DNA from: Clostridia bacterium
GTDB lineage: Bacteria > Bacillota > Clostridia > Oscillospirales > CAG-382
Direction: 5' to 3'
Length of the DNA: 7,466 nt
NCBI GenBank assembly: GCA_017613815.1
Contig: JAGADB010000179.1
Coordinates: 1-7,466, forward strand
Position 1 is the first letter of the stretch, and each line of letters opens with the position of its first letter. The notes under the pieces are model-generated. The model worked only from the letters and a program-made list of their open reading frames with translations, made no database searches and was not told where the DNA came from. Positions 1 through 6,344 of this stretch are shown piece by piece. The translations under genes were made by a program, and so were the position numbers.

Positions 1-498
1 CCAGCAGACCGTCGCCGCGAGAACGAACAGCGAGCCGTATGAAAAGCGGAAGCTGTCCGTGCCTTCAAACGAAAGCAAAACGCTTGAAAGCGTAATCAGA
101 AAAATTGCAAGCCATAGCCGCGTCGAGACGGCTTCCTTAAATATGAAAAGCGCGATAACGGTGGTCGCCGCGATTTCAAAATTGCCGAGTAGTGACGCGT
201 TTGCCGACGAGCCGTAACTTATGCCGAGCATGAGAAAAATCGGCGCTGCTATGTCGAGAATAATCATTCCGATGACGTACGGCAGGTCTTTTTTCGATAA
301 TTTTTCCGATTTTTCGCTGTCTTTTTTATTGAATAACGATAAAATTCCTATTCCCAGCCCTGCCCCGAGATATAACAGCGCCGCCATGGAGGTGGGCCCT
401 CTATTCCGCAGCAGAATTTTGGATACGGGACTGTTGACGGCATAAAACACAGCCGCCAGAAACGCAAATATTATCGCTTTCGTCTTTTTACGTTCCAT
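1..498 (-). CDS. EamA/DMT-family transporter, N-terminal part (3' end outside window)
   Basis: The frame is open from an ATG at 498 to the window edge, giving the first 166 residues of a protein that in this family is usually about 290-300 long. Hydrophobic helices are visible at about 8-25, 36-55, 73-92, 98-120, 127-144 and 153-166, interrupted by a charged lysine/glutamate-rich cytosolic loop at about 57-71. This is the helix pattern of one complete EamA repeat plus the start of the second. The NFEI segment at 106-109 followed by a helix ending in FKE (120-122) matches the end of an EamA repeat. Family members are inner-membrane drug/metabolite exporters; the substrate cannot be read from sequence. 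The start follows AAGGAA by 6 bases and lies 10 bases after the stop of the nitrilase-like gene, so the two are co-transcribed. It is not a close copy of the other EamA gene in this window. The family call is firm, the substrate unknown. Confidence 0.88.
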   Translation of the reverse strand, partial: MERKKTKAIIFAFLAAVFYAVNSPVSKILLRNRGPTSMAALLYLGAGLGIGILSLFNKKDSEKSEKLSKKDLPYVIGMIILDIAAPIFLMLGISYGSSANASLLGNFEIAATTVIALFIFKEAVSTRLWLAIFLITLSSVLLSFEGTDSFRFSYGSLFVLAATVCW

Positions 499-508
499 AA
501 TGTTCCTT

Positions 509-1306
509 TTATTTGTATAATTCCTTGCGCCGAAGCGAAGTGTACGGCTTTTCTTTTCTTGCGTCGGATGCGGTTTTTAGGTCGATTTCGGCAAACAGCA
601 GTTCCTCTGTGCTTCCCGCAAAAGATATTTCATTTCCGAAACAGTCGCTCACGAGCGATTCTCCCGAAAAGACCATGTTTCCTTCTTTTCCCACTCGGTT
701 GCACATGGCGATATGCACGCTGTTCTGAAACGCCTGAACCCTTATTTCCCAGCGGAATAATTCGCACGGCTCGCTTATTACGTTCGCCGTCGGAATAAGT
801 ATCAGCTCCGCACCGCAGAGGGCCTGCGTGCGTATGCTTTCGGGGTAGTGGCGGTCAAAGCATACGACGATGCCGATTTTACCGAATTTAGTGTCGAAAA
901 CCGAAAAACCCTCCTCAGACGGAGTGTAATAGCTTTGCTCGTAAAAGTTTTCGCATTGCGCGACGTGCACCATTTTCTGCTTTCCGACGATTTTTCCGTT
1001 TTCGTCAATAAGTAAACTCATATCGTACCGCCTGCCGTTTTCCTCGATATAAAAATTCGGGGAGGCGAAAATTCCGTTTTCGCGGCAGCATTCGCAAACG
1101 CCGAGAACGTACGGACTGTCGGGCGTGAGCAGATAGTTTCTCGCGTCAAAATTTTCATACTGCGGGAAAAAGGGGGAGAGCTGAATTTCGGGAAACATAA
1201 TGAGGTCTGCCTTTTGCATCGCGGCTTCTTTTATTGCCTTTAAGGTTTTGCGGTAGTTTATTTCGATATCCTGCTCCATTTTCATCTGACAGAGCGCAAT
1301 TTTCAT
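509..1306 (-). CDS. Nitrilase-superfamily carbon-nitrogen hydrolase
   Basis: This is a complete 265-residue protein, the normal length for a single-domain CN hydrolase. The three hallmark catalytic residues are in place: Glu40 in the FPE motif, Lys111 in GKQKMVHV, and Cys149 in the nucleophile motif GIVVCFDRHYPE. The family hydrolyses nonpeptide C-N bonds (amides, N-carbamoyl groups, occasionally nitriles) through a Glu-Lys-Cys triad. The layout is closest to the amidase/N-carbamoylputrescine amidohydrolase-like branch, but the substrate is not determinable. No signal peptide is present, so it acts in the cytosol. The gene sits between two DMT exporter genes, with gaps of 17 and 10 bases. The ATG at 1306 is preceded by AAGGCGGTG, one mismatch from the ideal Shine-Dalgarno, 6 bases away. 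A true nitrilase is possible but less likely; the superfamily call is secure. Confidence 0.92.
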   Translation of the reverse strand: MKIALCQMKMEQDIEINYRKTLKAIKEAAMQKADLIMFPEIQLSPFFPQYENFDARNYLLTPDSPYVLGVCECCRENGIFASPNFYIEENGRRYDMSLLIDENGKIVGKQKMVHVAQCENFYEQSYYTPSEEGFSVFDTKFGKIGIVVCFDRHYPESIRTQALCGAELILIPTANVISEPCELFRWEIRVQAFQNSVHIAMCNRVGKEGNMVFSGESLVSDCFGNEISFAGSTEELLFAEIDLKTASDARKEKPYTSLRRKELYK

Positions 1307-1312
1307 TTTTTA

Positions 1313-1321
1313 CACCGCCTT
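1313..1321 (-). promoter_or_regulatory. Ribosome binding site of the nitrilase-like gene (one mismatch)
   Basis: AAGGCGGTG on the minus strand differs from the ideal AAGGAGGTG by one base and sits 6 bases before the ATG at 1306. Nearly the same 13-base stretch recurs before the EamA gene at 2202. Confidence 0.6.
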
Positions 1322-1323
1322 TT

Positions 1324-2202
1324 TTATCGGTTTGCGGCCTTTTTGCCGCCCAAAAGTTCGCTTACGACCGCGGCGCCGATGATAAGCACCGCGCCTATCC
1401 AGCCGAAAATATCCATATATTCGCGAAGGAATATTACCGAGCACAGTACCGACACGACCGGCTCGAGATAGCCGAGAATTGCCACCGTCTGAACGGGAAG
1501 CGTGCCCATTCCGCTGAAATAAAGACAGTACGCAAAGCCGGTGTGAAAGATACCGAGCATAAGCACGATAAGCAGCGATTTTACGTCCCATTCAAGCGAA
1601 AAACCGTGATTTTTAATGAGAAAATACGGCAAAATCGTAACCGACGAAAGCGCAAGCTGAAACCACGCCTTGTCGTATGCACAAATGTCTTTTATTTTGC
1701 GGTTGCAAATGACGATTATCACAAAGCAGACAGCCGCCGCAAGTCCCAATAATACGCCCGGAATACTGCCTGTGCCGTTTTTCCGTACGCCCGACACGAG
1801 TATAATTCCGACAAAAGCCGCAAGTGCGCACGGAAGCTTCCGTAATTCAAGCTTTTCGCGTAAAACGACGGGTGCGATAATGATAACAATCATCGGCGCC
1901 GTGTAGTTGCATAAACTTGCAACGGCAACCGTCGTTTCCATATACGCCGCAAAGAGAAATACCCAGTTGAGCCCGAGACAAATACCCGAAACGATAAGCC
2001 ATTTTAAGTTTTTGCGTATTGAAGAAAAGTCAATTTTCTGATTTCTGGACCTTTGATAAAGTATTATAAAGATTGCGCCGACAGTACCTCTGCACATGGC
2101 GACAAACTCGCTCGGCAGACTGACGGAACGTATAAAAAGCCCTATCGTGCCGTAGATTATGACGGCGGTTACGTACTTTAAGCGCTCTTTTGCAAGATTC
2201 AT
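1324..2202 (-). CDS. EamA/DMT-family transporter, ten transmembrane helices
   Basis: This complete 292-residue membrane protein contains two EamA repeats, at about 8-138 and 147-284, with ten hydrophobic helices in all. The repeat ends carry the usual pattern: YTAPMIVIIIAPVVLREKL (100-118) in the first and YLEPVVSVLCSVIFLREYM (245-263) in the second, each with an aromatic-x-x-proline turn followed by a helix ending in LRE. Members of the drug/metabolite transporter superfamily in this arrangement usually export amino acids, nucleosides or other small metabolites across the cytoplasmic membrane; the cargo here is unknown. The C-terminus is short, cytosolic and basic (GGKKAANR). The start at 2202 lies 7 bases after the stop of the upstream GNAT gene. 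Its Shine-Dalgarno is weak and distant, so initiation may depend on coupling to that gene. The nitrilase-like gene follows after 17 bases. Confidence 0.92.
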   Translation of the reverse strand: MNLAKERLKYVTAVIIYGTIGLFIRSVSLPSEFVAMCRGTVGAIFIILYQRSRNQKIDFSSIRKNLKWLIVSGICLGLNWVFLFAAYMETTVAVASLCNYTAPMIVIIIAPVVLREKLELRKLPCALAAFVGIILVSGVRKNGTGSIPGVLLGLAAAVCFVIIVICNRKIKDICAYDKAWFQLALSSVTILPYFLIKNHGFSLEWDVKSLLIVLMLGIFHTGFAYCLYFSGMGTLPVQTVAILGYLEPVVSVLCSVIFLREYMDIFGWIGAVLIIGAAVVSELLGGKKAANR

Positions 2203-2209
2203 TTGAATA

Positions 2210-2725
2210 TTATACCGCCTTTGTGAGAATCATTTCCATTTCGTGCCAGCTTTCGCCGCCCCACGTTGAAGAAGAGAGCCCCAGGTCGCGAAAACCGAAT
2301 TTTTCGTACATTCCCACCTTGCCTTCGTTGCAGGTGAGAACGAGCTTTTCTCTTGCGCGTATTTGTTCTCTTACGAAATAGTGGTGCATAAGCTCCCTTG
2401 CAAGCCCTTTTCCACGGTATTCCGGAAGCACGTCGAGCCCCAAAAGCATGACGTTTTTGCCGTCGGGGTCGTGAAGGGAAGCGTCGGTGAAGAATTCATC
2501 GCGGAATTTTTCCTCGTTTGTCGCAATTCCGTTAAGAAAGCCCGCAATTCTGCCCTGCTCCGAGTCAAGCGCAATAAGAAATAAATCCGACGCGGCGGCA
2601 ATGCGCGCACTCATGTGCTCTTTCGAGCACGCCTCGTTCGGCGGAAAGCATATTTTTTCGATTTCAAAAGCCTCGTTCGCTTCATCCTGCTTTACAGCAC
2701 GGAATTCAAACTGTCTGTAATCCAT
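2210..2725 (-). CDS. GNAT N-acetyltransferase, arylalkylamine-acetyltransferase-like
   Basis: This is a 171-residue single-domain acetyltransferase using acetyl-CoA. Motif A, which binds the CoA pyrophosphate, is visible as LPEYRGKGLA at 100-109 after the beta-4 strand NVMLLGLDV. The C-terminal part reads YEKFGFRDLG (140-149), then SSSTWGGESW (151-160), then HEMEM. The CFPPNEA segment at 26-32 plus this tail resembles the arylalkylamine N-acetyltransferase branch, where the acceptor is an aromatic or aliphatic primary amine. The acceptor here is inference only. I chose the ATG at 2725 because GAGGT lies 4 bases upstream and the protein then begins in the usual way for the fold. A longer frame from 2782 would overlap the upstream methyltransferase by 44 bases and add 19 unrelated residues. 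The gap to that methyltransferase is 13 bases. Confidence 0.9.
   Translation of the reverse strand: MDYRQFEFRAVKQDEANEAFEIEKICFPPNEACSKEHMSARIAAASDLFLIALDSEQGRIAGFLNGIATNEEKFRDEFFTDASLHDPDGKNVMLLGLDVLPEYRGKGLARELMHHYFVREQIRAREKLVLTCNEGKVGMYEKFGFRDLGLSSSTWGGESWHEMEMILTKAV
2213..2221 (-). promoter_or_regulatory. Weak, distant ribosome binding site for the EamA gene at 2202
   Basis: AAGGCGGTA on the minus strand lies inside the last three sense codons of the GNAT gene (Lys-Ala-Val), 10 bases before the ATG at 2202. It has one or two mismatches to the ideal site and longer spacing than its neighbours, so translation of the transporter may rely on ribosomes finishing the GNAT gene. Confidence 0.45.
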
Positions 2726-2729
2726 ATTT

Positions 2730-2734
2730 ACCTC
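2730..2734 (-). promoter_or_regulatory. Ribosome binding site that fixes the GNAT start at 2725
   Basis: GAGGT on the minus strand lies within the 13-base gap between the methyltransferase stop (2739) and the ATG at 2725, with 4 bases of spacing. It decides this start over the longer in-frame alternative at 2782. Confidence 0.65.
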
Positions 2735-2738
2735 GCTT

Positions 2739-3332
2739 TTAAGGTTTTCTGCACACAAAGACGTGCGCAAATTCGGTGTCAAATCTTTTTGTTACCGCCA
2801 TATCGGTTTTTTCTATTAATAAAAGGGTTTTTTCGGGCGAATCGGGGTAAATTTTAAGTTTTCGGGAGCCCGTATCAATGAAATCATCCCTGTTTTTGTC
2901 GATTGAAAGACAAAAAACCCCGTTTTTTTCAAGTAACCCGCTTATTTTTGAGATAAATCCTTCTTTGTCTCGAAAATGCATCATGACAAGCGACGAATAA
3001 ATAACGTCAAAGCGCCTTTCAAACGGATAATCCGTAAAATCGGCGCAAATTATTGAAACGTTTCCTAAATCCTTGAGATTTTCCCGCGCCCTCTCCGCCG
3101 TTTTCGGGGAAATGTCAATTCCGACGAATTCAAGACAGCGCGGCGCAGCTTTTTTCGCAAGTCTGCCGGTGCCGACGCCGACTTCAAGCACGCTTTTGGT
3201 TTTGTCGAGTTCCAGAAAGCGTATAAAGTCCTCTCCGTCCCACTTGTCCATATATTCGCGCAATTCTTTCCCGTCGTAAAACGGGTCGTTGCCTTCTTCT
3301 ATAAGTTTGTCGTAATGCTCCGAAACGTTCAT
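2739..3332 (-). CDS. Class I SAM-dependent methyltransferase (197 aa)
   Basis: This is a compact Rossmann-fold methyltransferase. SAM-binding motif I is SVLEVGVGTGRL at 47-58. The acidic end of beta-2 is FVGIDIS (69-75, Asp73 contacting the SAM ribose). A motif II-like CADFTDYPF (96-104) precedes FDVIYSSLVMMHF (108-120) for beta-4, and LLEKNGVFCLSID (133-145) covers the region before and through beta-5. The N-terminal 46 residues (EHYDKL...FYDGKELREYMDKW) form a short helical cap of the kind found in small-molecule methyltransferases; the acceptor is unknown. The ATG overlaps the stop of the upstream 68-residue gene as ATGA, and no good Shine-Dalgarno precedes it (AAGTAAGAAAAA). Translation is therefore probably by reinitiation after that small gene. 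Fold and cofactor are secure, substrate is not. Confidence 0.92.
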   Translation of the reverse strand: MNVSEHYDKLIEEGNDPFYDGKELREYMDKWDGEDFIRFLELDKTKSVLEVGVGTGRLAKKAAPRCLEFVGIDISPKTAERARENLKDLGNVSIICADFTDYPFERRFDVIYSSLVMMHFRDKEGFISKISGLLEKNGVFCLSIDKNRDDFIDTGSRKLKIYPDSPEKTLLLIEKTDMAVTKRFDTEFAHVFVCRKP

Positions 3333-3535
3333 TTTTTCTTACTTATCAATACGTATTTTTCCTTCATCGATATCTTTGAAACCTCGTATCCGTACCCCGA
3401 AAGCTCCTTTTTGCAGTTAAGAAAGGAGTGGTCTACGTCGAAACCGAGGACGTTTTTGATTTCTTCAAACGGCAATTTGAAATTATCCCCGTTTTTTTCC
3501 TTGATATAATCCCATAAAGGCTCGTATTTGCTCAT
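3329..3535 (-). CDS. Conserved small protein of unknown function (68 aa)
   Basis: This small, basic, soluble protein starts MSKYEPLWDYI. A FEEI stretch (23-26) and a LGFDVDHSFL stretch (30-39) follow, then a strand-rich basic tail ending in ISKKK. The order KYEPLW..., FEEI, LGF resembles the N-terminal half of a family of short uncharacterised bacterial proteins (DUF7662-like, from memory), but without that family's usual tryptophan-rich C-terminal half. I know no biochemical function and assign none. That it is real is supported by AGAGGA 6 bases before the ATG at 3535, by the ATGA overlap with the methyltransferase that follows, and by protein-like composition. The coupled translation suggests it is made in proportion with the methyltransferase; it could be a partner or regulator of it. 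There is no transmembrane segment, signal peptide or cysteine pair. Confidence 0.8.
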   Translation of the reverse strand: MSKYEPLWDYIKEKNGDNFKLPFEEIKNVLGFDVDHSFLNCKKELSGYGYEVSKISMKEKYVLISKKK

Positions 3536-3566
3536 AAAATTCCTCTTTACGTCAAAAAACTCCGTT

Positions 3567-4124
3567 TTAACGCCATTCTTTTTTGAGCACGGCGTACTGA
3601 TAGGTGTTTTCGTAGTGCGGTTCGCCGTTTGAATCGTTTACGAAAGAAATGAATTCCAAAAATAAACCCTCGCACCTCATTCCGAGCTTCTCGCAAAGGC
3701 GGCGGCTTGCCGTGTTGTAGTCCTCCGTGTAAGCGTATATGCGCCGCGCGCCCTTTTGCTTGAAAAGGTAGTCAAAAAAAGCATGCGCGGCCTCGAATGC
3801 ATAACCTTTGCCGGTATAGTTCTGATTAAGCATCCAGCACGGGCTGAAGGTGTCGCGCGGCATTTGTCCGTCCGCATGCGGCTCTCCGGCTTCGGGATAT
3901 GCGAAGATTTCTCCGATGACCTTTCCGCTTTCCTTGAGGACTATCGCGAAATAGTATTCGGTATCTTCGGCGCGCTTTTCCGCTTCTTCTTCCGCTTCTC
4001 TGAGAGAATTCAACTTCATTGAAGCAAAGCAGTTTACCGTCGGCGCTTTTAAGTATTCGTAAACGTCCCCCGCGTCGCTTTTTAAAAACGGGCGCAGAAT
4101 CAGCCTTTCGGTTTCTACCGTCAT
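3567..4124 (-). CDS. GNAT acetyltransferase, RimJ/RimL type
   Basis: This 185-residue acetyltransferase has the layout of the RimJ/RimL branch. It opens with TERLILRPFLKSDAGDVYEY (5-24), the typical first strand and helix. Beta-4 is SPCWMLNQNYTGKGYAFEA (94-112), with motif A as YTGKGYA. It ends with YAYTEDYNTASRRLCEKLGM (130-149) followed by RCEG. In this branch the acceptor can be a ribosomal-protein N-terminus, another protein, or a small amine or antibiotic; the sequence does not decide. An acidic stretch, EAEEEAEKRAEDTE (43-56), lies in the alpha-2 region. The start at 4124 is one base after the stop of the upstream methyltransferase, and its Shine-Dalgarno lies inside that gene's last codons, so the two are translated together. 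A 31-base gap follows before the small unknown gene. Confidence 0.92.
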   Translation of the reverse strand: MTVETERLILRPFLKSDAGDVYEYLKAPTVNCFASMKLNSLREAEEEAEKRAEDTEYYFAIVLKESGKVIGEIFAYPEAGEPHADGQMPRDTFSPCWMLNQNYTGKGYAFEAAHAFFDYLFKQKGARRIYAYTEDYNTASRRLCEKLGMRCEGLFLEFISFVNDSNGEPHYENTYQYAVLKKEWR

Positions 4125-4125
4125 T

Positions 4126-5040
4126 TTAAACCTCTTTTTTTGCTTTCGTGTAAATCCACTCGTTGTAATATCCCAAACCTTCTTTGCAGGCGTCGTATCC
4201 CAGCCAGCCGATAAGGATGTTGTTCACGAAATGATAGGGAAGCAGAGCAAACGTAAGTTTAACCCTCAAATCCTTTTTCATTATGTGGTCCGCCTTGTGC
4301 TCCAGCTGTTTTAAGTCGGGCAGCGTTTCTTTATGTAAATCGGTCGTCTTGACTTCGGTAAGGCCCGCTTCCTTTAAGTATGAGCTCCACGCTTCAGCCG
4401 ACTCAATAAGCGCGCTTGCGCCGCATTTCGATATCAGTTTCATCGCCGTCTGCTCATACGGCGCGTAGCTTTCAAGCGGATGAACGAGGGCGTAGTCGTG
4501 AACTGTAAAAATCCCGTTTTCCTTTAAAATCCGCGCGACCTCGCGGAAGACCTTCGTCTTGTCGGAGCAGTAAACAATCGTTTCTATTCCGAAAACGACG
4601 TCGACGGAGTTTGATTCTATAAAAGAAAGGTCGCTGTAATCGTGCTTATAAAACTTTACGTTTTTCGGGTCGGATTTCTTTAATTTCGGCGGATTCAGGT
4701 CCACACCGATAAACGACGCGTCGGGATGCTTTTTCGCAAGGTAGAAGCTGTTCGAGCCCTGGCCGGGACCGAGCTCCACGACCGTCGCACCCTTTCCTAT
4801 ATACGAGGATATCACGTTCGGCTGATAGAGAATGTCCTCGCTGCTTATTTTGTCGCCCTTCGTAACGCGGAAATGCATAAATCCCATGTCGGAATGAAAC
4901 ATCTTGTAAGCAAGGTGGTTGACGCGGAAATATTTGCGGATGTCCTTTGCGGAATTCGCTTCCCTGTCGATTATTTTTGAAATATCAAGTAATGACTCTA
5001 TTCTTTTTACTTTCTTTTCCAAAACGGATTCGGTGTTCAT
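4126..5040 (-). CDS. Class I SAM-dependent methyltransferase, sterol/lipid-methyltransferase-like (304 aa)
   Basis: This complete 304-residue methyltransferase has a large N-terminal extension and a C-terminal cap. Motif I is TVVELGPGQGSNS (86-98). Beta-2 ends FIGVDLNP (110-117, Asp114). A KHDYSDLSF stretch (132-140) precedes VDVVFGIETIVYCSD (146-160), and ILKENGIFTVHDYALV (171-186) covers beta-5. The core order and the residues before it (KMFHSDMGFMHFRV, 46-59, comparable with the MHYG-type segment before motif I) resemble sterol C24-methyltransferases and tocopherol- or quinone-type small-molecule methyltransferases. The C-terminus (LTFALLPYHFVNNILIGWLG, 262-281) is hydrophobic with aromatic residues and could lie on a membrane surface, which would suit a lipophilic substrate. 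That is inference. AAGAGGAG precedes the ATG by 8 bases. Its end overlaps the Shine-Dalgarno of the following GNAT gene. The fold is firm, the substrate unknown. Confidence 0.9.
   Translation of the reverse strand: MNTESVLEKKVKRIESLLDISKIIDREANSAKDIRKYFRVNHLAYKMFHSDMGFMHFRVTKGDKISSEDILYQPNVISSYIGKGATVVELGPGQGSNSFYLAKKHPDASFIGVDLNPPKLKKSDPKNVKFYKHDYSDLSFIESNSVDVVFGIETIVYCSDKTKVFREVARILKENGIFTVHDYALVHPLESYAPYEQTAMKLISKCGASALIESAEAWSSYLKEAGLTEVKTTDLHKETLPDLKQLEHKADHIMKKDLRVKLTFALLPYHFVNNILIGWLGYDACKEGLGYYNEWIYTKAKKEV
4130..4136 (-). promoter_or_regulatory. Ribosome binding site inside the preceding gene's last codons
   Basis: AAGAGGT on the minus strand overlaps the terminal Lys-Glu-Val codons of the 304-residue methyltransferase and lies 5 bases before the ATG at 4124. 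Only one base separates the stop from the next start, so the two genes are very probably coupled. Confidence 0.6.
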
Positions 5041-5079
5041 TGTTCGTTCTCCTCTTTAAGAAATGAGTATTTGAAGAAA

Positions 5080-5484
5080 TCAGCAGTTAAGCGCTTTTAC
5101 CATTACTCTGCCGTTCAATACCTCGTAGCCGAACCGGGTGTAGAAATTTTGCGCGTCCCTCGTAATAAGGATTCCGCGAAGCCCCGCATAAACAGGCAGA
5201 GACTCAATGTACGATATGAGCGCATTTCCGAGCCCCATGCCGCGATAACCCTCTTTTACGACGACGTCGCAAAGGTAATATGTGGTCGCGTAGTCGCTTA
5301 TAACCCTTGCAAAACCGACAAGCTTCTTTTCGTTTTCGATATATACGCCGTAGCACGACGAATTGCGCATGGATTTTTCTATCTGCCCGTCGGTCCTTGA
5401 GCCTGCCCAATATGTAGATTTCAGAAGTTTAATCACTTCTTCCGGGTTAATTTTGTCCGCCCCGTCGATAATGCGGTAATCCAT
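5080..5484 (-). CDS. GNAT family N-acetyltransferase (134 aa)
   Basis: This short single-domain acetyltransferase belongs to a recognisable bacterial subfamily. Its LLKSTYWAGSRTDGQIEKS stretch (20-38) precedes NSSCYGVY (41-48), then VGFARVISDYATTYYLCDVV (56-75), and then motif A KEGYRGMGLGNALI (77-90), whose RGMGLG loop binds the CoA pyrophosphate. The C-terminus NFYTRFGYEVL (113-123) is the usual GNAT motif B tail. The length of 134 is normal for this subfamily. Its members are annotated generically and I know of no settled acceptor. Its start at 5484 has the strongest Shine-Dalgarno in the window, GGAGGA at 7 bases. A 35-base gap separates it from the hydrolase upstream, and a 39-base gap, the largest in the array, from the methyltransferase downstream. 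The other two GNAT genes here belong to different branches, so this is not a tandem duplication. Confidence 0.92.
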   Translation of the reverse strand: MDYRIIDGADKINPEEVIKLLKSTYWAGSRTDGQIEKSMRNSSCYGVYIENEKKLVGFARVISDYATTYYLCDVVVKEGYRGMGLGNALISYIESLPVYAGLRGILITRDAQNFYTRFGYEVLNGRVMVKALNC

Positions 5485-5519
5485 ATTTTTTCCTCCGGAA
5501 TATAAGGTAAATATTGTTT

Positions 5520-6329
5520 TCAGGACTTGAAAAAGCTTTTCATGCGCTCCTTGAAATCGGGCGCGGTGTCGTATGCGGCGTGCCCGTAGCCGTGATAGAC
5601 GTGAAGCGTAAAATCGGATTTGTTTTCAAAGCACTTTTCAAAAAGCGAAGCCGTATCGTTCCCGAGAACCCCGTCGTCGTCGGAACATACCGCAAATACG
5701 GGGCAGGAAATGCTGCAAGCTTCATCCGTAACGTCGAAATCTCTTATCCCCTCCGCCAGAATGATAAAACGGCGGAGCTCCTCGTCGGTTACGGTCTTTG
5801 CGGCGCCTACAAGAACGGTTTTCAGCTGCTCGAACACGCTTTGCGGATAGACGTCTTTTCCCGAGGACAGATATAAGTCCTCGACGTTTCCTTTTTTAGC
5901 AAGTTCAATCCACTTTCCGACTTTTTCAAACCGCGCGCCCCTCATACTTGGGGATGATGAGCAGATAACCAGCTTTTTTACAAGCTCCGGATGCTTTATC
6001 GCAATTACCGCCGCTATCATGCCGCCCTGAGACGCGCCGAAAAGGCAGATTTTATCAAGATTAAGCGCTTTCAGCGCCTTTGCCGTGTCGTCCGCAATGT
6101 CGTATACCGTGTAGACCGAGGGCAGCTCTTTTCTGCGGTCAAACACGTAAACCGTGAAGTCGTCGGTAAATAAGCGGTACGGCTTTGCAACGCCGGAAGC
6201 GTAATTCATCACGCTCTGTATGCTGAGACCCGGGAGTATGACAAGAACGTCTTTCCCGTGCCCGAACGAAAAATAGTCCATTGAAAAGCCGTCCGTTTTT
6301 ACCGTTTTTATCTGAACGTTTTCAACCAT
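5520..6329 (-). CDS. Alpha/beta hydrolase (esterase-like), cytosolic
   Basis: This complete 269-residue alpha/beta hydrolase has a visible catalytic triad. The nucleophile elbow is LFGASQGG (96-103) with Ser100. The acid is probably Asp219 in VCSDDDGVLG (214-223). The histidine is His250 in YHGYGHAAYD (245-254). The oxyanion-hole segment follows strand beta-3 as ILPGLS (31-36). The DRR at 64-66 after beta-4 is typical of this group of small hydrolases. A lid region lies between about 128 and 195. Family members cleave esters, thioesters or other acyl bonds of small molecules; the substrate is unknown. No signal peptide or transmembrane helix is present. The gene starts 15 bases after the surface-hydrolase gene and carries GGAG about 8 bases before its ATG. 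With the protein upstream it makes two unrelated alpha/beta hydrolases in a row. Confidence 0.93.
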   Translation of the reverse strand: MVENVQIKTVKTDGFSMDYFSFGHGKDVLVILPGLSIQSVMNYASGVAKPYRLFTDDFTVYVFDRRKELPSVYTVYDIADDTAKALKALNLDKICLFGASQGGMIAAVIAIKHPELVKKLVICSSSPSMRGARFEKVGKWIELAKKGNVEDLYLSSGKDVYPQSVFEQLKTVLVGAAKTVTDEELRRFIILAEGIRDFDVTDEACSISCPVFAVCSDDDGVLGNDTASLFEKCFENKSDFTLHVYHGYGHAAYDTAPDFKERMKSFFKS

Positions 6330-6344
6330 TGAATTTGCTCCGTT

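Noticed and set aside
2726..2782. Longer start for the GNAT gene, adding 19 residues
   Set aside because: It would overlap the methyltransferase coding end by 44 bases, the extra residues do not look like a GNAT N-terminus, and a good GAGGT site sits directly before the ATG at 2725.
3549..3570. Possible terminator: AAAAC-GGA-GTTTT followed by T residues on the minus strand
   Set aside because: The stem is only five pairs, mostly A-T, and too weak for an intrinsic terminator. The downstream gene has its own Shine-Dalgarno and continues the array.
2739..5040. The two methyltransferases as duplicates
   Set aside because: Lengths are 197 and 304, their motif I sequences differ (EVGVGTG against ELGPGQG), and the regions outside the core do not align by eye.
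2210..5484. Three GNAT genes as a tandem-duplicated family
   Set aside because: Their motifs, lengths (171, 185, 134) and N-terminal patterns place them in three different GNAT branches, with no more similarity to each other than the fold requires.
5485..5519. Possible internal promoter in the AT-rich gap before the 134-residue GNAT (TATATT)
   Set aside because: No convincing -35 element is found at proper spacing, and AT-rich intergenic bases commonly give -10-like hexamers.
5521..5540. Small inverted repeat TGAAAA-AGC-TTTTCA near the end of the alpha/beta hydrolase gene
   Set aside because: It is a six-pair A-T-rich stem inside coding sequence, with no U-tract on the minus strand; it is explained by Lys/Ser/Phe codons.
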